The notes under the pieces are model-generated. The model had not been told where the DNA came from. It saw only the letters and a list, made by a program, of their open reading frames with translations, and searched no databases. The translations under genes and the position numbers were made by a program. From Firmicutes bacterium UBA5766 (GTDB lineage Bacteria > Bacillota > Desulfotomaculia > Desulfotomaculales > Nap2-2B), in the NCBI GenBank assembly GCA_002418775.1, contig DIEU01000016.1, positions 1 through 19,956 on the forward strand: a stretch of DNA of 19,956 nt, in the 5' to 3' direction. Every line of letters starts with the position of its first letter. Within the stretch, counting starts at the first letter, position 1. This document shows, one piece after another, positions 14,068-19,956 of the stretch.

Positions 14068-14147
14068 TAGGACGAGTGACACAAGAGAAACGTCCCCTTG
14101 TGTCATCTAGGACGAGTGACACAAGAGAAACGTCCCCTTGTGTCATC
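14068..14147 (+). repeat. Two perfect tandem 40-bp repeats with 9-bp inverted arms
   Basis: Units 14068-14107 and 14108-14147 are identical. Each holds TGACACAAG and CTTGTGTCA (14077-14085 and 14097-14105 in unit 1) and also GGACG with CGTCC (14070-14074 and 14091-14095), in an interleaved order. The core CGTCCCCTTGTGT is the complement of the repeat at 19909-19946. A further partial copy, CCACTTGTGTTTA, follows at 14147-14159. Confidence 0.9.
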
Positions 14148-14171
14148 CACTTGTGTTTATTAGCTGTATTT

Positions 14172-14471
14172 ATGACGAAAGGTGTGATAAAAGCTGTGGA
14201 TTTTCAAAAAAAGCTAAAGCAGCAGATATCCGATCTCCTTGATCTGCCTGGTGATGTGATGATGGATCTTCCCAGGATCGTCATGCTCGGCAGCGCGCAG
14301 ATGGTTGTTGAAAATCACAGGGGAATTACAAAATATAATTCCGAAGAGATTTCAATTTCAACTTCCGGCGGTGAAATTATCATCAAGGGATCAGACCTGA
14401 AACTGCGCAATGTTCTACCCGAGGAAATCTACGTCGAAGGCGGGATAAAAAGCCTGGTTTTTGAAAAATAG
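14172..14471 (+). CDS. yqfC: Sporulation protein YqfC
   Basis: Small sporulation-associated protein made under sigma-E in B. subtilis; its molecular role is unknown. The family core LLDLPGDVMMDLPRIVMLGSAQMVVENHRGITKYNSEEISI and the terminal GGEIIIKGSDLKLRNVLPEEIYVEGGIKSLVF are clear. The start is uncertain: ATG 14172 (99 residues) has no ribosome binding site, while GTG 14196 (91 residues, close to the usual 93) has AAAGGTG eleven bases upstream. The frame extends further back through the 40-bp repeats, so repeat insertion may have replaced the original upstream region. It is followed 23 bases later by yqfD, the usual partner. Confidence 0.88.
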   Translation: MTKGVIKAVDFQKKLKQQISDLLDLPGDVMMDLPRIVMLGSAQMVVENHRGITKYNSEEISISTSGGEIIIKGSDLKLRNVLPEEIYVEGGIKSLVFEK

Positions 14472-14494
14472 GTCATGGAAAAGGATTTGGTAGC

Positions 14495-15733
14495 ATGTTT
14501 TTACAGAAGATGAATAACTACCTGGCCGGTTATGTAACGATAACCGTCAGCGGAGCTGTTGAGAGATTCATCAACCTGGCGACAAAACAGGGTGTATCTA
14601 TCTGGGATGCGCAGATAAAAAGAGAAAACGAGGTTGTTTTGAACGTCAGGGTAAAGGCGGTTAAAAAATTAAGAACAATCGCCCGCAAGTCAGGGTGCAG
14701 GTTCAAAATAAAAAAACGCGCAGGGTTGCCTTTTCTCCTCTCCTATTTTAATAAACGCAAGTCCATGGTCCTGGGCTGCATTTTTTTCCTGACCGCTCTT
14801 TATATCTTCAGTTCTTTCGTTTGGTTTGTTCAGGTTACCGGCAGCCGGAATATTAAGGTTGCAGATATTTTACAGGCGGCTGCAAAAGCGGGGCTTGAAC
14901 GCGGCGTTCCGAGGCGGGCCGTAAATATCGGCGCAGTGGAAAAGAGCATTCAGGATCAACTGCCCTTGGTGTCCTGGGTAGGCATCGAAATTAAAGGAAC
15001 CAGAGCCGTCATAGAAGTCGTCGAAAAGACGCAGGCACAAGAGCCCTATAACGGGCCGGCTCACGTGGTTGCTAAAAAAAGCGGTCTTGTGGAGGATGTA
15101 CTGGTTTTTCAGGGTGATCCCGTTGTCAAGGAAGGTGATGCAGTGGTGGAAGGTCAGGTATTGATCTCGGGTATTATCCTTCCCCCGGAAGATCCGGATA
15201 AGAAGGCGCCTTCTGATCAGGCGGCTAAAAAACCTCCCCAAAAACAGACTTTTGTCAACGCAAAGGGTTCTATCCGCGCCCGGTGCTGGTATGAAAGTTA
15301 CGGTGAAGCATCTTTGATTGAAAAAGGCAGGAAGTATACCGGGCAGGTTATTACCAGGGTTTGCATGAAAATCGGCGGCAGGGAAATAATTCTTACTGGT
15401 CCCCGAAGTATCCCCTTTACATCTTATAAAACAGGGGGCAGTTTAGTAAAAAGGGCTCCTCATTGGAGGAATTATAGTATACCCGTCGAATTCATAACAG
15501 TAAAATATTATGAAATAAAAGGATACAGCCTGCATAGAACACGGGAGCAGGCCAGGGATCTGGCCGGCGCCCAGGCGCTGGACGGGATAAAGAAGCAACT
15601 GCCCGCAGGAGCTGTAATACTGAATAAAAGGCTGGAAGAAGTAATCGTCAATCAGACGGAAGATCTGGTCCGGATGAGGGCCTTTATTGAAACAGAGGAA
15701 GAGATCGGTTTAACCAGGCGGTTTGTGCCGTAA
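14495..15733 (+). CDS. yqfD: Sporulation protein YqfD
   Basis: Membrane protein needed for normal sporulation in Bacillus; biochemical function unknown. The 412-residue product has a cytoplasmic N-terminal domain (about 1-85), a strong membrane segment at about 91-112 (MVLGCIFFLTALYIFSSFVW), then a large, probably extracytoplasmic domain with VTGSRNIKVADI, VEKSIQDQLPLVSWVGIEIKGTRAVIEVVE and KSGLVEDVLVFQGDPVVKEGDAVVEGQVLISG, which are typical of YqfD. A proline- and lysine-rich linker occurs at about 230-250. Length is slightly above the ~398 residues of B. subtilis YqfD. ATG 14495 is preceded by AAAAGGATT. The downstream phoH ribosome site lies just after its stop. Confidence 0.9.
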   Translation: MFLQKMNNYLAGYVTITVSGAVERFINLATKQGVSIWDAQIKRENEVVLNVRVKAVKKLRTIARKSGCRFKIKKRAGLPFLLSYFNKRKSMVLGCIFFLTALYIFSSFVWFVQVTGSRNIKVADILQAAAKAGLERGVPRRAVNIGAVEKSIQDQLPLVSWVGIEIKGTRAVIEVVEKTQAQEPYNGPAHVVAKKSGLVEDVLVFQGDPVVKEGDAVVEGQVLISGIILPPEDPDKKAPSDQAAKKPPQKQTFVNAKGSIRARCWYESYGEASLIEKGRKYTGQVITRVCMKIGGREIILTGPRSIPFTSYKTGGSLVKRAPHWRNYSIPVEFITVKYYEIKGYSLHRTREQARDLAGAQALDGIKKQLPAGAVILNKRLEEVIVNQTEDLVRMRAFIETEEEIGLTRRFVP

Positions 15734-15758
15734 CAGGAAGATAGCATGGAGGGACAAA

Positions 15759-16712
15759 TTGGCGGAAAACGCACAGGCCAAAATAGTTTTAAAAGACATA
15801 GGGTCGGCCGCTGAAATCTTTGGCAATCAGGATGAAAACTTATCTTTGATCGAGCGCATACTTGGCGTACGCCTGATGACACAGGGCGGGGAACTGGTCG
15901 TTGTCGGCAAACCGGAGCAGATCAGCCAGACCCGGGAAGTGTTCGATCAGCTTGAGGACTATCACCAGGCGGGGAGTCCGGTAACCCTCCATGATGTTGG
16001 TTATGTAGCAAGGTCTGTCCGTTCAGGGTCGCATGACGCTCTCACCAGTCTTGCCCGGGAGGTCGTTCTGGTTACAGCCCGTGGAAAACAGGTCAAACCG
16101 AAAACCCTGGGCCAGAAACAGTACCTCAAATGCATTCGGGAGAACGATATTGTCTTTTCAATCGGTCCCGCCGGCACCGGTAAAACATACCTGGCTGTAG
16201 TAATGGCCATAAGTTCACTGCGCAATAAAAAGGTGAGCAAGCTTGTATTAACAAGGCCGGCAGTCGAAGCGGGAGAAAAGCTTGGATTTCTGCCCGGCGA
16301 CCTGCAGGAAAAGGTCGATCCCTACTTGAGGCCGCTTTACGACAGCCTTTACGATATCCTGGGTTTTGAAAATACCCAGAAATACATCGAACGCCATACA
16401 ATTGAAATTGCTCCCCTGGCGTATATGCGCGGCCGGACTCTGGAGGATGCCTTTATTATTTTAGATGAGGCGCAAAATACCACCAGGGAGCAGATGAAGA
16501 TGTTCTTAACCCGTCTTGGCTACGGGTCCAGAGCTGTAATTACGGGGGACATCACCCAGATAGATCTGCCCAGAGGGCAGATTTCCGGTTTGGTTCACGT
16601 GCAAAGAATTCTGGCTCATATCGAAGGTATATCCTTTCATTATTTGGGAGGGGAAGATATAGTAAGACATCCGCTGGTTCAGGAAATTATCAAGGCTTAC
16701 GAAGAACCTTAA
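15759..16712 (+). CDS. phoH: PhoH-like ATPase
   Basis: PhoH-type P-loop ATPase with an N-terminal KH-like RNA-binding region; family members are linked to RNA metabolism and the gene is usually next to ybeY. The 317-residue protein has Walker A GPAGTGKT at 136-143, the LTRPAVEAGEKLGFLPGD motif, Walker B FIILDEAQNTT with D236/E237, and ITGDITQIDLP. TTG 15759 is chosen as start since GGAGGGA precedes it and the product then begins MAENAQAKIVLKDIG, as in homologues; the frame is open to GTG 15723 inside yqfD. The last 38 bases of the coding region before the stop codon (16672-16709) are duplicated exactly at 16743-16780. Confidence 0.95.
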   Translation: MAENAQAKIVLKDIGSAAEIFGNQDENLSLIERILGVRLMTQGGELVVVGKPEQISQTREVFDQLEDYHQAGSPVTLHDVGYVARSVRSGSHDALTSLAREVVLVTARGKQVKPKTLGQKQYLKCIRENDIVFSIGPAGTGKTYLAVVMAISSLRNKKVSKLVLTRPAVEAGEKLGFLPGDLQEKVDPYLRPLYDSLYDILGFENTQKYIERHTIEIAPLAYMRGRTLEDAFIILDEAQNTTREQMKMFLTRLGYGSRAVITGDITQIDLPRGQISGLVHVQRILAHIEGISFHYLGGEDIVRHPLVQEIIKAYEEP

Positions 16713-16780
16713 TGAAGGAAAAGGTACAGGAAGCATTAGAAACGCTGGTTCAGGAAATTATCAAGGCTTACGAAGAACCT
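16672..16780 (+). repeat. 38-bp exact direct repeat of the phoH 3' end, 71-bp period
   Basis: Positions 16672-16709 and 16743-16780 are identical over 38 bases. The sequence after each copy is also loosely similar (ATGAAG, then an A/G-rich run, then a TAG or GTAG), which fits an older 71-bp tandem duplication that has diverged in its second half. Both copies can encode LVQEIIKAYEEP, but in different frames relative to phoH. Confidence 0.92.
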
Positions 16781-16813
16781 GGACCGGATGAAGAAGTAAA
16801 AAGGGAACCGTAG
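16712..16813 (+). CDS. 33-codon ORF carrying a duplicated PhoH tail
   Basis: The ATG overlaps the phoH stop (TAATG), so translation could be coupled. The 33-residue acidic/basic peptide contains TLVQEIIKAYEEP, an exact copy of the last residues of PhoH apart from the first residue, and ends DEEVKREP. No separate ribosome binding site is visible. Either this is a passive by-product of the 71-bp duplication, or the real phoH once ended with the longer tail and was shortened by the duplication. I cannot assign a function. Confidence 0.25.
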   Translation: MKEKVQEALETLVQEIIKAYEEPGPDEEVKREP

Positions 16814-16855
16814 CACGAACCTGGAAGGCTTAATGACACTGGAGGAAGCTTTTCT

Positions 16856-19042
16856 ATGCTTGCTACCATCTTTAAGAGGGCAGCGGCGCTGATTACATAT
16901 TTACTCAAACAGCGGCAAACACGCCGGGGTATTGCTGCTTTCTTATTTTTTGCCCTGACTACCTTGCTGCTTTCCATCGAAATAGTTCCTCACCGGGTCA
17001 GTCTGAGCGAGGGACAGGTTTCCACAAAAGACATTTTTGCTCCACGGAACATAGTCTTTATTGACCAGGCAAAAACGGAAAGCCTGCAGGAGCAGGCTGC
17101 TTCCGCTGTGCGCAGCCAGTACGACAGGGACGCTTTAGTCAGCGGGTCTGTCCAGAACGACATAGCGGGAGCGCTGGCGGAAGTGAAAAAAATCCAGGCC
17201 GATACTTCCGCCGGTCTGCAGGATCGCCTGAACAGGCTGCGCAAGCTGCTGCCGGCAAACAATCTGTCCGATGAAACGCTTGCCTCGCTTGCCGCGCCTT
17301 CCCAGAAGGAACTGCAGTCGACCGAGCAAGGGGTAAACGGACTGATTTCCCAGGCTATGGACTCCGAGCAGGGAATTACACAGGTTAATCTTGAGGATAC
17401 AAAAAGCGTTATCGAGGTAAAAATAAGGCGGCTTGGTTTGAAAAAGCCTTACGAAGAACTCGGTGTTTTACTGATGAAGAAATACCTCAGGCCCAATACC
17501 TTTTTGAATGTTGAGAAGACGAGCCTGCTCAGGGAGGCGGCTAAAAAAACAGTGCCCATCCAGCAGGTTACTATTATAAAGGGTGAAAAAATAATTGGGG
17601 CAGGGGAAATTGTCCGGGCTGACCAAATGGCCAAACTTGAGGCGCTGGGCCTGACCAGGAGCTCTTTTCCCTGGAGGACGCTTTTTGGCAACGCTTTGCT
17701 TGTTATTCTCCTAATGGTAGTGGTCCTGTTCTATTTGTTCCAGCAGAATAAAGAAATCTATCAAAGCGCCGGGCATCTGTACCTGCTGGCCCTGATTGTA
17801 ATACTGGTTATCGCTCTGGCCAAGGCCATAGTTGCCGTTAACAGCACCCAGTGGCCGGAGTTTGGCGCACTTTTCGGCTATATGGCGCCTGTTGCCGCGG
17901 CTGGAATGCTGATTGCCATCCTGCTGGACTCGCGTCTTGGCGTGCTGATTGTTGCCATCCTTTCGTTCCTGCTGATGTTGATGTCCAACGGCCAGCTGCG
18001 GTTTGGCATTGTAGGAATGATCAGCGGGCTAACCGGAATCTACAGCGTAAGCAAACTGAGCAAGAGCGGGGATTTGACCAGGGCAGGCTTATATACCGGC
18101 CTGGCCAGCATCTGCGCAATCGGTGTGATGGAGCTGTCCTCATCCACCCCGCTGGGGATAGTGATCGCTTCAGCCGCTCTTTTTGGAATAACCAACGGCA
18201 TCATCTCCTCAATTCTGACCATCGGAATACTTCCCTATCTTGAAAGCACTTTCAGGATTACTTCCTCAGTACGCCTTTTGGAACTGTCCTATCCGGGAAA
18301 CCCCCTTTTAAAGCGCTTGCTTACAGAGGCGCCGGGCACATATCACCACAGCATACTGGTCGGAAACCTCGCCGAAGCTGCCGCCGAGGCGATTGGCGGG
18401 GACAGCCTGCTGACCAGGGTCGGAGCGTATTACCATGATGTGGGCAAATTGAAAAGGCCGTACTTTTTTATAGAGAACCAGATGAACACCGACAACCCCC
18501 ACGATAAAATCGCGCCTACTTTAAGCACCCTGATCCTGACTTTTCACGTCAAGGACGGTGTTGAACTGGCCAGGGAGTACAAACTCCCCGAAGATATAAT
18601 CAATATTATTGAACAGCATCACGGAAGCGGCCTTTGCACGTACTTTTACCATAAAGCCCTGGAGAACGGGCAGAACGAAAGTGTGACCGAGGAAGAGTTC
18701 CGCTATGACGGCCCCAAGCCGCAGACCAGGGAGGCAGCTCTTGTCATGCTGGCTGATTCCGTAGAAGCCGCTGTGCGTTCCCTGCAAAACCGCACTTACA
18801 ACAGGATGGAAGGCATGGTCCACAGGATCGTCAAAGACAAGCTTTTAGACGGGCAGCTTGACGAGTGCGACCTGACTTTCAAGAATCTAGACGTGATCGC
18901 GTCGGCTTTCATACAGGTTTTAAGCGGAATCTTCCATGCCCGTATTGAGTACCCCGATTTAAGCAAGGAAAAGGAAGCGGAAGGGAGAAAAGCAAAAAGT
19001 GCCGGTGTACGTAAACAGTTTTTTAGAGCCAGAAGCAGATAA
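16856..19042 (+). CDS. pgpH: 7TM-HD family c-di-AMP phosphodiesterase (PgpH/YqfF)
   Basis: Membrane HD-domain enzyme that hydrolyses cyclic di-AMP to pApA, as shown for PgpH of Listeria and B. subtilis. The 728-residue protein has an N-terminal membrane helix (about 25-41), a ~230-residue extracytoplasmic 7TMR-HDED domain, a block of about seven membrane helices (about 278-468), and a cytoplasmic HD domain with H497/H498 in TYHHSILVGN, the H527-D528 pair in YYHDVGKLKRP, and EQHHGS. Domain order and length are those of the family. ATG 16856 has GGAGGAAGC upstream. It sits between phoH and ybeY as in B. subtilis. Because the window also holds a c-di-AMP riboswitch, both degradation and sensing of this messenger are encoded within 17 kb. 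Confidence 0.94.
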   Translation: MLATIFKRAAALITYLLKQRQTRRGIAAFLFFALTTLLLSIEIVPHRVSLSEGQVSTKDIFAPRNIVFIDQAKTESLQEQAASAVRSQYDRDALVSGSVQNDIAGALAEVKKIQADTSAGLQDRLNRLRKLLPANNLSDETLASLAAPSQKELQSTEQGVNGLISQAMDSEQGITQVNLEDTKSVIEVKIRRLGLKKPYEELGVLLMKKYLRPNTFLNVEKTSLLREAAKKTVPIQQVTIIKGEKIIGAGEIVRADQMAKLEALGLTRSSFPWRTLFGNALLVILLMVVVLFYLFQQNKEIYQSAGHLYLLALIVILVIALAKAIVAVNSTQWPEFGALFGYMAPVAAAGMLIAILLDSRLGVLIVAILSFLLMLMSNGQLRFGIVGMISGLTGIYSVSKLSKSGDLTRAGLYTGLASICAIGVMELSSSTPLGIVIASAALFGITNGIISSILTIGILPYLESTFRITSSVRLLELSYPGNPLLKRLLTEAPGTYHHSILVGNLAEAAAEAIGGDSLLTRVGAYYHDVGKLKRPYFFIENQMNTDNPHDKIAPTLSTLILTFHVKDGVELAREYKLPEDIINIIEQHHGSGLCTYFYHKALENGQNESVTEEEFRYDGPKPQTREAALVMLADSVEAAVRSLQNRTYNRMEGMVHRIVKDKLLDGQLDECDLTFKNLDVIASAFIQVLSGIFHARIEYPDLSKEKEAEGRKAKSAGVRKQFFRARSR

Positions 19043-19463
19043 CGAGGAAGAACTGGTCAGAGTTACTGTTGAAGCCGTGAGAGAGGTCCTGTCCCGGGAG
19101 AAAATCAGCGACCTGGCTGAAGTGAGCGTCGTCTTCGTTTCCGAAGAATATATGCAGTATTTAAACAATCTGTACAGACAGATTGACAGCCCCACGGACG
19201 TGCTTTCCTTTGCCATGCAGGAAGGCGAGAGCCTGGCCGGCATGGAGGAGGAACTCATCCTGGGGGACGTGGTTGTCGCCCTTGCTGTGGCTGAAAAGCA
19301 GGCCGTCGAGCAGGGCCACAGCCTTGAGCAGGAGGTTGCCTGCCTGGTAGTGCATGGTGTCCTGCACCTGCTTGGTTACGATCACATGACCGACGAAGAA
19401 GAAGCCGCCATGCGCTCATCCGAGAAAGAGATCCTGAAAAAACTGGGGTGGAATGTTGCTTGA
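18999..19463 (+). CDS. ybeY: Endoribonuclease YbeY (rRNA maturation factor)
   Basis: Single-strand-specific zinc endoribonuclease involved in 16S rRNA 3'-end maturation and ribosome quality control. The 154-residue protein holds the canonical zinc motif HGVLHLLGYDH with H119, H123 and H129, preceded by DSPTDVLSFAM and LGDVVVALAVAEKQA blocks. The start is GTG 18999 with AAGGGAGA upstream; it overlaps the 3' end of pgpH by 44 bases, so the two are translated from overlapping frames. The stop overlaps the chosen cdd start. Its usual companions phoH and pgpH lie directly upstream, but dgkA, which often follows ybeY, is missing. Confidence 0.95.
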   Translation: MPVYVNSFLEPEADNEEELVRVTVEAVREVLSREKISDLAEVSVVFVSEEYMQYLNNLYRQIDSPTDVLSFAMQEGESLAGMEEELILGDVVVALAVAEKQAVEQGHSLEQEVACLVVHGVLHLLGYDHMTDEEEAAMRSSEKEILKKLGWNVA

Positions 19464-19879
19464 TCAAACTGCCGGCGATGGATTTCCCCGTGGAAAAAAT
19501 GATCAATACGGCCCGCGCCGCCAAAGAGGCTGCCTACGCCCCATACTCCGGACTCCGTGTGGGCGCCGCCCTGCTGACAGCCCAGGGCCGCCTTTTCAAA
19601 GGCTGCAATATTGAAAATGCGTCTTACGGCCTGACTGTCTGCGCGGAGAGAGTGGCCTTCTACAAGGCTTTCAGCGAAGGCGAAAGGCAGTTTGCCGCAA
19701 TGGCGGTCATTTCAGATCTGGAAGGTTTCTGCTCTCCCTGCGGCGCCTGCCGCCAGGTCTTGTCCGAATTCGGATCGGATCTAAAAATCTACATCTGCTC
19801 AAAAAACGGCGATTACATAGTTAAAACAGTTGGTAAACTCCTCCCCGAGCCTTTCATTTTCCAACCCCCCAGTAAGTAG
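19460..19879 (+). CDS. cdd: Cytidine deaminase
   Basis: Zinc enzyme converting cytidine and deoxycytidine to uridine and deoxyuridine in pyrimidine salvage. The 139-residue product has YAPYSGLRVGAALLT (about 26-40), NIENASYGLTVCAER with C61-A62-E63 providing the zinc ligand and catalytic glutamate, and SPCGACRQVLSEF with C94 and C97, the pattern of the small homotetrameric class. The start is uncertain: TTG 19460 (overlapping the ybeY TGA, GGGGTGG upstream) has the best ribosome site, while ATG 19478 has a weaker one; GTG 19448 is also in frame. Cdd after the phoH-ybeY block is the usual Firmicute order; era would be expected next. Confidence 0.94.
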   Translation: MIKLPAMDFPVEKMINTARAAKEAAYAPYSGLRVGAALLTAQGRLFKGCNIENASYGLTVCAERVAFYKAFSEGERQFAAMAVISDLEGFCSPCGACRQVLSEFGSDLKIYICSKNGDYIVKTVGKLLPEPFIFQPPSK

Positions 19880-19908
19880 GCAAGAGCAAGCAAGCAGGCA
19901 CCCACCTA

Positions 19909-19956
19909 ACACAAGGGGACGCTAACACAAGTAACACAAGGGGACGGTTCTTGAAG
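19909..19956 (+). repeat. ACACAAGGGGACG-family repeats at the right edge
   Basis: ACACAAGGGGACG occurs at 19909-19921 and 19934-19946, with a shorter TAACACAAG between them. The last 24 bases are the inverse of positions 50-73 with one mismatch, and the core is the complement of that in the 14068-14147 tandem. The repeat continues beyond the window, so its true end is not visible. Confidence 0.85.

Noticed and set aside
14068..14147. CRISPR array
   Set aside because: The two 40-bp units are directly adjacent with no spacers, and no cas genes are nearby.
14076..14171. Extended N-terminus of YqfC through the 40-bp repeats
   Set aside because: The extra residues are encoded by repeat DNA and do not occur in the YqfC family core; the normal family length is reached from 14172-14196.

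Overview
The window looks like part of the chromosome of an anaerobic, spore-forming Firmicute, probably of the Desulfotomaculum/Pelotomaculum (Peptococcaceae-like) type. The reasons are the sporulation genes (spoIVFA/spoIVFB-like, yqfC, yqfD), an elongasome plus complete minC-minD-minE set in the Firmicute order, purine-rich Shine-Dalgarno sites, frequent TTG starts, and a c-di-AMP riboswitch. The taxon is an inference from gene content and order, not a measurement. All confident genes lie on the + strand.

Layout. 1-2129: folC and a RidA-family gene, separated by about 235 bp that look like a MITE (long imperfect terminal inverted repeats starting GTAA, with 8-bp direct flanks). 2149-2897: a self-contained unit with a sigma-A-type promoter, a ydaO/yuaA-class c-di-AMP riboswitch, an Asp23/YloU-family gene and a strong intrinsic terminator. 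2972-11783: a tightly packed run DUF4321-maf-radC-mreB-mreC-mreD-mrdA(PBP2)-minC-minD-minE-rodA, the rod-shape and division-site cluster. 11784-12427: 644 bp without a confident gene, holding short tandem repeats, a degenerate relative of the 1.4-kb element and a sigma-E-like promoter. 12428-14054: spoIVFA-like and spoIVFB-like genes (intramembrane protease and its partner). 14068-14147: a perfect 40-bp tandem repeat. 14172-19879: yqfC-yqfD-phoH-pgpH-ybeY-cdd, a second cluster that in Bacillus subtilis is separate from the mre/min/spoIVF cluster.

How the genes work together. MreBCD, PBP2 and RodA make the side-wall elongation machine. MinCDE places the septum. SpoIVFA/FB and YqfC/D act in the mother cell during sporulation. 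PgpH degrades c-di-AMP, the same second messenger sensed by the riboswitch upstream of the Asp23 gene. PhoH and YbeY are RNA-associated, Cdd salvages pyrimidines, and Maf cleans the nucleotide pool.

The most notable oddities are a MinC that consists only of its MinD-binding C-terminal domain, a RodA with an extra ~50-residue hydrophilic segment in an extracytoplasmic loop, a duplicated phoH tail that forms a 33-codon overlapping ORF, the MITE-like element touching the folC stop codon, and a dispersed ACACAAGGGGACG repeat family at both window ends and between the two conserved gene clusters. I found no CRISPR array, tRNA, rRNA, phage or new defence system.
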